Below, piece by piece: positions 56,212 through 64,000 of a DNA stretch of 64,000 nt (positions within the stretch are counted from its first letter, which is position 1; each line of letters starts with the position of its first letter). Below the pieces are notes generated by a model. It was not told the DNA's origin. It made no database searches and was given only the letters and a program-made list of their open reading frames with translations. The translations under genes were made by a program, and so were the position numbers. The DNA comes from Berberis thunbergii (lineage: Eukaryota > Streptophyta > Magnoliopsida > Ranunculales > Berberidaceae): NCBI GenBank assembly GCA_003290165.1, contig QNQO01000452.1, positions 310,001 to 374,000 of the forward strand. The letters are read 5' to 3'.

Positions 56212-59200
56212 TTACAATATACTTGCATCATCAGATTCATCAGCCATCATCTCATTTCTAAAGAGGAGTTTGAGGTAAGGAAGAGCTTTTGGAATAACTG
56301 GTACGTCTGCTATGTTAACGCTCATCAAGTCAAAAGCAATACATGTTTTGTGCATGTGGGTATCATCAAAAACTGGAATCTTTGGATACCTCTGGCTAAA
56401 GTGGGTAAGGATGATTCTGTATGCACCAGCAGAATCTCCCACTTCAATTGCCTCCATTGTGGTGCTATGGTTCTTTGCAATCGCCTCTTCTACCATGCCT
56501 TCCTCAAAAGTCGCCTGGAACAACACAGGCAAAAAAGGTTAATCAATGCTGTCTGTAAAAGGATTTTTATTAGCTAACATCCATCTGCGGAGGTGACCTA
56601 AAACGACAAAATCAAATCACTCTACAGTAAAGATATTTAGTACTTGGACTCGATTAGCCAAAACATTTAAAAGTGTCACTGTCTTCTAATCAGTAATTAT
56701 TAGATAGTATACTGCCTTTGAAGATTCAATAGGTTTCACAGAAAGGGTAGAATGAACCCATTTGCACCTAACAAAGTCAAATCTGCAGGCAAAATTTTAA
56801 GTTAGCTGCGGCATTCTTTTTTACTTCCCTTTTTCTAGTGAGTCTTAATAATATTAATTTTTGTGTGTTTGAACTCCCTGGTAAGAAAAACATTTTGTGA
56901 CTTTCAAAAAAAGCTCGACATAACCGGATGCACTGTAACATCCTAACCAAGAAGATATAATTTACATCGAGAGAAAACCTCCTTGTTATCTCAAGTTCTT
57001 GTCTTTCTCATCATATCAATGTTTTCTTATCATGCTACTTCCATGTTTACCAGACCAAACTAATGAAATCAACAGCAAAAACAATTGCATTTACTCATTA
57101 TGTAATAATTACCTCGTGTATAAGAACTGTGGCTCCACGAGAGGCTTCTATTAACTCAGGGCAAGGTCTAGTGTCACCCGAGTAGACAACTTCCACCCTG
57201 GAATGGCTTTTCCGGTGGTATTTATTCTCTCTGCAGCCTTCAAAACTAAGCCAAATGCTTGTGGACAATGCACAACGGGAACGCTGACCAAAGTTTCCAA
57301 ACCTGCTTCTTCCAGCACTTTCTTCAAGTTCTTTAAGTTTTGAATTCCCGCAGCAGTGTCAACCGGACTACTGGGTTTCTTCCAATAACTCTGCATGGGA
57401 CTGCCTTTAGCAAACAAACTTGTTTCGACATTTTGATTGGTATCTAACTTATTCATATCCCTGGCACCATCTGGACTTCCCTGAATTGAGTGGCTAATAT
57501 TTAATGCAAGACTGCTCTCCAGAGCAGCCAAGGAATCCTCAGTTGTATGTCTGCAGTCAAGAAACTGCATGTCTAGATCTTCCAGTCTTTGATACGCATC
57601 TAAGAATCTCTTAAGCTGTCTTGGCCCAATAACAAGTATAGGTTCATGAGGAACCCCCCTTAACAATTCAGATCGCAGAGCAAGAATTCTTGCAAGACCT
57701 GTATGATGATCAGCATGAATATGAGAAATCCAAATACACCTTAAGCCCTTCACAGAAGCATCTGCACTGTTTACACCATATCTGTTATCAGAAAGCATAC
57801 ATATTTATCTGTTAGTTGCAACATACAGGGTATAATCCATTTGTTTATTTTTTAACAATGATGCTATATACATCCCCAATGTAGGAACATGGATATACCT
57901 TCTTTTTAGCTGCCCTAGGGTTCCTTCACCGCAATCTAAGAGTAAGCCTCCTTTCGAGAAAAGATTCAAATATATGGAACTGACATTACGGTATTTGGAT
58001 GGCTGGGATGAACCAGTTCCCAGAAAAACAATCTCCATGTCTTCTCTAGATATATTCTCCAAGCAACTTGGAAGAATATGTTCATGCTTATCCTCAGTTA
58101 TCCTGCCGTTTTTTAAGCCAGTATCCTCCTCTCCAGAATCACTAATGCCATGCATTTCCAAGTTTATATCTGGTATGGAAGCATTTGCATTCATCCATGG
58201 CTCCTCAACCATAACTACATCTTTCTGAGTAGGAGCTCTTCTAGATCCTACAGATTCATCCCATAACTGGCGGACATGTTCCACAGAATCTCCAACATCA
58301 GGAATCTCTGATATAAGCTCATCAACAATCTCTTTGAGAGCTGACGCCCTTGGAATCCCAGATCTGTCTAACCCAAGCAGTGAATAAGGACGTAGGTGGA
58401 ACTACAACATAAATTTCAAAGAGATTACAGTTAGACAAAAGAGCAGAAGTGATACTGACTGGAAAGAAGAGCATTAATATTCGAAGAACTATAATCTGAT
58501 AACGAGAACTTCAATAAAAACTCGGCTAAGAAATTCTGCAAATAATTTGAATTCCCCAAAATTTCAACAATGACCTCTTGGTTAAAGACTGATAGTCCAT
58601 AGTAGGAGTATCACTAATCCACCCACTCCGTGTTTTTTTGTTCAAATATGGATTTTTTTCTTTTCTTCAATCCAATGACAAAACTAAGGCAACTAATTTT
58701 CCTTGCAAACTGGGCGTAACATAGTAGCATCCATTTCACCAGCAAGATGTCCATTCACCAGCAAGAATGTAGAGTGTCACCCTCCTCAACATCCAATACT
58801 ATGCAAACAAAAAGATTTTAAAAAAAAAAAAAAAAATTACTTACACAGATCCCACCTGCCCCTCTTATAAAAGATTAAAGAAAAAATAAATAAATAAACA
58901 ACAAAAATAAATGAAAAAGTATGTCGAATAATCTCTTGAAGATGTCATTGTTGCAAATTCCTCATCTACTCCTTATTAATCCAATTTTCAAACTGAGAAG
59001 TACGCCACCACCAACATCATCATCATTATTATCAATATTGTTGTTATTATTATTATTATTTTTGGGTGGGTGGGGTGTTCCGGATTGGAGATGCTAAGCT
59101 ATTCTGCCTCCCCTTTGGTCTTTGCTAGAGTGCACGGTTTAGATGAGGGAGAAATAAACAGGATCGATCATCGTAAGGAAAACCAAGCCGTTTAATAAGA

Positions 59201-61706
59201 CTCAGATAAAATACCTTCAGGAGATTTTCAGCAGAAATGGTATCACAAAGCTTTGGAGAAGTACCCTGGAAAATAGAAACCAACAGCTCAATTTCCCAGA
59301 TAATTTTATAATAACTATCAAATCCTAGACTGAACCAACAAAGGGGTAAAAAAAAACAGAGAGAGAGAGAATTACAACAGACCTCACATGAGGAATTGGA
59401 TTCTGAAACTAGGTTGTCAGGGTGCTGATGAGACCAAAAACCTGACGCCGGAAAGAACTGAGGACATAAGTAATTAAGTCGTGCAGCAACTCTTGCACTG
59501 GCTTTTAGAATTGGAATTTCCATGTTTTTTCTGCAATGAAAGTAAGGACGAGAAAACAACCACAAGCATTCAAGAAGACTGAATATATATACAAAGCAGC
59601 AATCCACTATTTCTGAAAGGAGTAAATCCTTACTCTTCATGTCCAGCCATGATATGTTGAGCCCCTCCAAATCTTTTCATCCATTTCTGGTAAGTAGCAG
59701 TCTTTGTGACAGAAGATGGACTCAAGTGAATGATACAATTCACAGATTTAGAATCATCAAGTTGTTGGTCCCCCGAATCTGAAAAGTAAGAATTGAGAGA
59801 TTGTATAGAACATAGCTCCTGCAAATGAGAAAGTGTCGGGCAATCTACAAGAAGGGCAATAGGGCCAGGGACTGAGGGTCCAAGTACATCACTTGGATGA
59901 ACCTGCATAACCAGGAAAGTAAATTACTATTTAGACATCAAGTGGCTGCAACAGCTAATATAACATGGTAGGTCAAAAGAGACTGAAGTTACTGTCACAC
60001 AACTCACCACAACATTTTGCTTGTCTGACATGACCGATTTTCCTAGTTGCAGGTCGCGATACTTCGGTCCGGGTTTCAAGCCAAGGGCCTTGGCTTTTGC
60101 AGTATCAAACTTCCCATTAATTTCAGGCAATTCACAGACATAAACTACAGAGATGTCACCAGGTTTTAACACTGGCTGGTCATTCCTCTCTGGCTTCTTT
60201 GAATGAGGTGTGAGAGGTCCTAAAAACTGGTCTATCTCCATATCTAAACTCACAGATGAAGAAACCAAGGTCGAATCATCCTCCATCTGTTGACCTGGCT
60301 TTATTAGAATTGCTGATATCTTGACAACCTCGTCATCAATTAACACTATGGGATCAGAGTATTTTCCCCGACCATTAATGGGAGCTCCATCGGCTTTAGG
60401 TGCTGGGCCAAAGCTATGAGTATGAACCATCGCAGCATTTGGAATGAAAGACCGCATTGCATCAACCAAATATTTGAGGTCGGATGTACCCCATATGTTA
60501 ACCTTCGAAATAACAAGACCAAAAGGTTATTGTGATGGAACAAAAAAGAAGTGTTCTAAGAGTTCATAAAAACCTACACAACAATGACACTTCATTTAAA
60601 AATAAATAAAAATAAAATCTGTGTCAGACATGTACTGGACACTTGCACACCCTGACACTTGTCAGATACACCCATTGAACACTCCATGCCAAGTTTATAA
60701 ACCTTTTGAAAGTTTACAAATGTTACAAGCATATTATACATATGTGATAGTATTAACCTACTAGTGAATATGAAGTAAAATTTTTGCAAGTTTTCACGTG
60801 AAAGAAAATTTGAAGATCGAAGTAGTTCACAAGAGCGGGATGGTTGTCACAAGCAAGGATGATAACCCTAATTTTCCAAACTTTTTGACACAAGAATTGC
60901 GATTTGCAAGTTGCAGTCCTAGTGTTTTTTGCGAGAATTTTGATTTTTTTTAAGCGGATTTTTTATTTGATTGTTCATGATACAAGCAACCACCAAGGAA
61001 AGTTCAAGGTCGACTATTAGTGAAGCACTTTCCAAAGATATCATCGTCAAAGCTCAAGGACCAGCTTTTTCAAGTAGGGGAGAATTGAGTAATATGGGTA
61101 TTTTTATTATTAATTTTATTTATTACTTAATTGGGTTAGTCCATGTTAAGACCTAACTAGGAGTACGAGGTCTATTAGAATTAGGAATTCAATTCAAGTA
61201 GGAGTTAGGATTTTTATTTTGTTTAGAGCTAGTTGCTTACTTAGCAATTCTAAGTCAATTATAAACTAAGGTCATTGGCCAATATAATAGACAGTTTTAG
61301 TTGAATTTTGAGAACTAATTGAATTTGCGAAACTTTGACAAATACAAGTTTCAATGTTTTGGTTTGTAAGCTTCCGCTGAACCCATCAGAATATATAAAA
61401 CTTATTGCTAAAAATAGTTAATACTATAATGTACAGGTGTGTCCATGTATTGATATTTTTGCTGACGTGTTTGACACCTCGTATTTGTGTCACACACCGA
61501 TTACCCATGGTTGTGTCCTTGTTACATGAAGAAAATTAAATGCAAAATAAATTCTCCTTTGATCAATTTCAAGTTATATTTCATAACTCAATTCGCTTCA
61601 CATCCATTGAGACTAAGCTTCATCATTAATGTCATCTATTACTAGAGTCAATTGTCACTTACCGACATCCCTTCCTCTCCCATACCAGCCAAAGTCAATA
61701 GAAGAC
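56212..61706 (-). CDS. TRZ4: TRZ4-like long-form tRNase Z, 5' part missing, one frameshift
   Basis: Endonuclease that trims 3' trailers from tRNA precursors; Arabidopsis TRZ4 is mitochondrial. Recognised exons (minus): 61706-61663 ([15 protein letters not shown]), 60502-60008, 59902-59634, 59530-59383, 59265-59215, 58401-57899, 57781-57113 and 56514-56212. Visible parts: [16 protein letters not shown] and the [15 protein letters not shown] flexible-arm region in the amino half; then the active metallo-beta-lactamase half with [30 protein letters not shown], the zinc motif [10 protein letters not shown] (codons about 57696-57722), a terminal IHE at the end of the seventh exon, and [13 protein letters not shown]. 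Near 57190, GGGTGGAAG runs into TTGTC with one base fewer than needed to reach [11 protein letters not shown]; adding one base makes all splice phases agree. The N-terminal exons are not seen. Frameshift or base-call error cannot be told apart here. Confidence 0.85.
60615..61500. repeat. Repeat in a TRZ4 intron with GTGTC-rich ends
   Basis: The left edge (60618-60675) reads GTGTCAGACATG, GGACACTTGCACACC and GACACTTGTCAGATACACC. The right edge (61435-61500) reads GGTGTGTCCATGTATTG, GACGTGTTTGACACC and GTGTCACACACCG, roughly the inverse. This looks like a small element with poor inverted ends, and the same vocabulary occurs at 541-685. The boundaries are uncertain. Confidence 0.4.
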
Positions 61707-61904
61707 CTGTCGGTGCAGAAAACAAAATGAGATACTTAGTGATTTTAAAAAGTTATATGCATGAATGGTTTCAAAAACATGCAAACTGCAGCATGTGAAA
61801 ACATGATAAGTGGTACTGCTACCAATGGAAAACAACTAAGGTACCTTTACTTTGTTGTTTATGTTGATGTGGGTGGCATAGTTATCCATATCATACAATA
61901 TGAA

Positions 61905-62483
61905 CATATGTTATTAAATCAGTGATTAATCCCCGATTAATCCCTTCCCACTTGTAGAGTGTTACGGTTTTTTAAATTAATCGTTTGAATAACCTTTGCC
62001 GAGTAATCAGCGATTTTTTGTTGATCTATCGAATAATCGCTTTCAAAACTCACTGATTAATCGGTCCATGGCAATGTCATAAACAAATAAATAAATAAAA
62101 TAAAAACCTCATTTTGATTTTTTTTTGTCGTAACCTCATCAATACATACTCATAGAATGTGTGAAGAGGCTAGAGAGAAAGACAGATGAATATATATATA
62201 TATGACGAAGGGAATATTAAGTAAAACTAAAGAATATAGAGTATCTAATATTGAATACTTAATTTAGTTATAATTTGCTTTAAAATGTGACAAGTGATGT
62301 CTACTACTTCAATACATATTAAATATTTTTTCTTGAAGTAAACATATTACTTAGAAGGATAAAGAAAATATGTATATAAAATATAAGCTGATTAATTTCA
62401 ATTAATTCAGACTAATCCCGATTAATCTGATATCGCTCCTTAACCGATTAGGGTTCGATTAACGATTTAATTACATAGCGAAC
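61905..62483. repeat. GATTAATC-family element, copy 2, with inverted ends
   Basis: It starts TATGTTATTAAATC and ends, in reverse complement, TATGTAATTAAATC: 14 bases with one mismatch. GATTAATCCCCGATTAATCC follows the left end, and GATTAATCTG/CGATTAGGG words precede the right end. The left 300 bp parallel the copy at 2.85-3.13 kb, including AACCTCATCAATAC and a TA tract (62190-62202). No clear target duplication. A further trace of similar words (ACTAATCGCTGATTTAGCGG) lies near 63478. Confidence 0.65.
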
Positions 62484-64000
62484 AATATAGATCTCACTAC
62501 ATATCTCAATACATACTTTACCTAAGCTACAGTGACAAGTAGACAATAGCTTACTCATATATGTTGCATAAGTCATGTATCAATGAAAGTATTTTTTAGG
62601 ATCTCCTTGTTGGATTAAGTCTTATTTATGAAAATGTATACCCTGGTCATTTTGCACCGTAACTTATGATACGCGCGTCTTATTTAGCTTTTTATACCCG
62701 ATATAATATATGTTAGGTGCCACGTGCAGACGTGAATTCATTCATCTTTTCTACATCTCTAGTTGCAATTACAAGAACCTAAAGATAGGGGAGAAAACCC
62801 AAGGAAGATGGAATATGCAATTGTAGTAGCTTACACAATATGTTCCTATACTTCGTTCCTTGTACAATTAGTACACGAAAGCAGAATATGTTATGTACCG
62901 GGAACAATTGAACACCATACTTCAATGAGACTCAATTTGTTCATATTTCAAGAAAATGAAAATTAAATGCTAAAAAGTTGGATAAATAGTTAAAACAAAT
63001 AAAAAAATAAGGGTAGTTATTTGTAACATGCGGTCGTAGCTCCCAAAACCACAAGAAAGAATTATTTTGCCCTAAAGTTATGTTTACATATTCAAGTGAT
63101 AAAAGATTCCTTTTGTAAAAATATTATTTGCAATGACACTTTAGAAAACTCAATTGGGAATCTTCTAAAAAATCTTCAACGTTTCACAAATTCAATCACT
63201 TTCTGAAATGATGCAACCTACTAGCATTTAGATAGAGTCAAGCTCTACTATAGATAGGATTCCCGGTTCAACTACTAGGCTATGTAGTTAAAACGGAAAA
63301 CAGACCCTTCGCGGTACAGGATGATTTACGATTAATCGAATTTATACATATTATGTAACGATAAATTGGCGAGTTGGATGGGTCGATCGGTGACTGCCAA
63401 ACCAAACCACTAAATAGTAAATACCGAATTCGTATCAGTCACCCCCTTCCCCACCCCCCCATAAACGATTTTTCGCCGACTAATCGCTGATTTAGCGGCG
63501 CATTAATAACACAGCTATTAGGTGAGAATAATTTTACAATCCACATTGGATAGGTGAACATTTCCATAATCTCCGCAACCACTGTAATCAGTCCAATGTG
63601 GTCTACCCCAGAGGTCATGAGATCCTTAGAATCATCAATTTCCCATAACAGACCACTGTCATGTCTACTCTACATCGGTGTAAGTAAAATTGTTCTAAAC
63701 AGATGTAGTAAAACTCATTGTCTAGTGTCATGACCTTTAAGATAGGTCATCTGTGTTTATTTTAAGTCTCTTAAAACCACTCTTTTACAGCCTTTTCCAT
63801 TCCAATTTCTACTTCTTCAGCACATCTCACATTTTCACCTGCTTTTTAACAATAAACATAAACTATATATATAGGGCATTTACCTTTGGTCCAAGCCGAC
63901 GTTGGAACAGATCCAAATAGACTAGTGTAAAGGGCAACCTTCCCATGGTATCTCTTGATACGCTTACCCGATGTGCTTCTTTTCATGTTATTGCTCTCGC
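62484..64000. other. Window end, presumed TRZ4 intron or 5' flank; nothing assignable
   Basis: AT-rich. A short minus-strand stretch (63990-63883) stays open and is followed by a plausible splice donor (AAAG|GTAAAT at 63882), but its translation (KRYHGKVALYTSLFGSVP) does not match the tRNase Z exon expected here. The 67-codon frame at 62763-62966 (plus) is unassigned. Confidence 0.35.

Noticed and set aside
1..64000. CRISPR arrays, bacterial operons, riboswitches, intact tRNA or rRNA genes
   Set aside because: Looked for by eye on both strands; the window is plant nuclear DNA and none was seen.

Overview
The window is nuclear DNA from a flowering plant, most likely a eudicot. It carries spliced plant genes (a sugar transporter of the STP family, an ENTH/VHS-domain trafficking protein, a long-form tRNase Z, a B3-domain protein) with GT-AG introns, set in a large amount of plant transposon and endogenous virus sequence. 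All exon boundaries here were read by eye from splice sites and family similarity; no alignment was run.

Layout. 0-10 kb: an orphan first exon of calmodulin, then relics of a copia-like element, a LINE and, at about 6.3-10.3 kb on the minus strand, a decayed endogenous pararetrovirus. 10.4-19.5 kb: a complete 9.1-kb LTR retrotransposon on the minus strand with 678-bp LTRs and a perfect GAAAC target duplication; it keeps gag and protease, shows no reverse transcriptase, and carries a decayed spliced gene on the opposite strand plus a seven-unit tandem repeat. 19.9-22.4 kb: an intact four-exon STP14-like transporter gene (minus). 24.7-26.3 kb: two non-autonomous hAT-type elements. 27.5-34.2 kb: a LETM1-like pseudogene (plus) broken inside its third recognised exon by a copia element that abuts a second, inverted copia fragment. 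35-39.3 kb: a B3-domain gene and its decayed tandem copy. 39.8-44.2 kb: a cluster of small elements: a SINE-like head, a 191-bp foldback element with a 9-bp target duplication, a hAT-type element carrying a TRIM retrotransposon at its end, and a 1.25-kb hAT-type element. 44.9-54.6 kb: an MTV1-like gene (minus, five exons, very long introns). 55.1-55.3 kb: a second copy of the foldback element. 56.2-61.7 kb: most of a TRZ4-like tRNase Z gene (minus) with one frameshift and no recognisable 5' exons in the window. The last 2 kb hold repeats and nothing assignable.

How the genes relate. MTV1 and TRZ4 have adjacent locus numbers in Arabidopsis as I recall them (At3g16270 and At3g16260), so the right third of the window looks like an old conserved gene pair. 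The other genes have no evident shared pathway. Most of the remaining structure is a layered record of transposition: at least eight elements can be delimited by terminal repeats, and six of those by target-site duplications.
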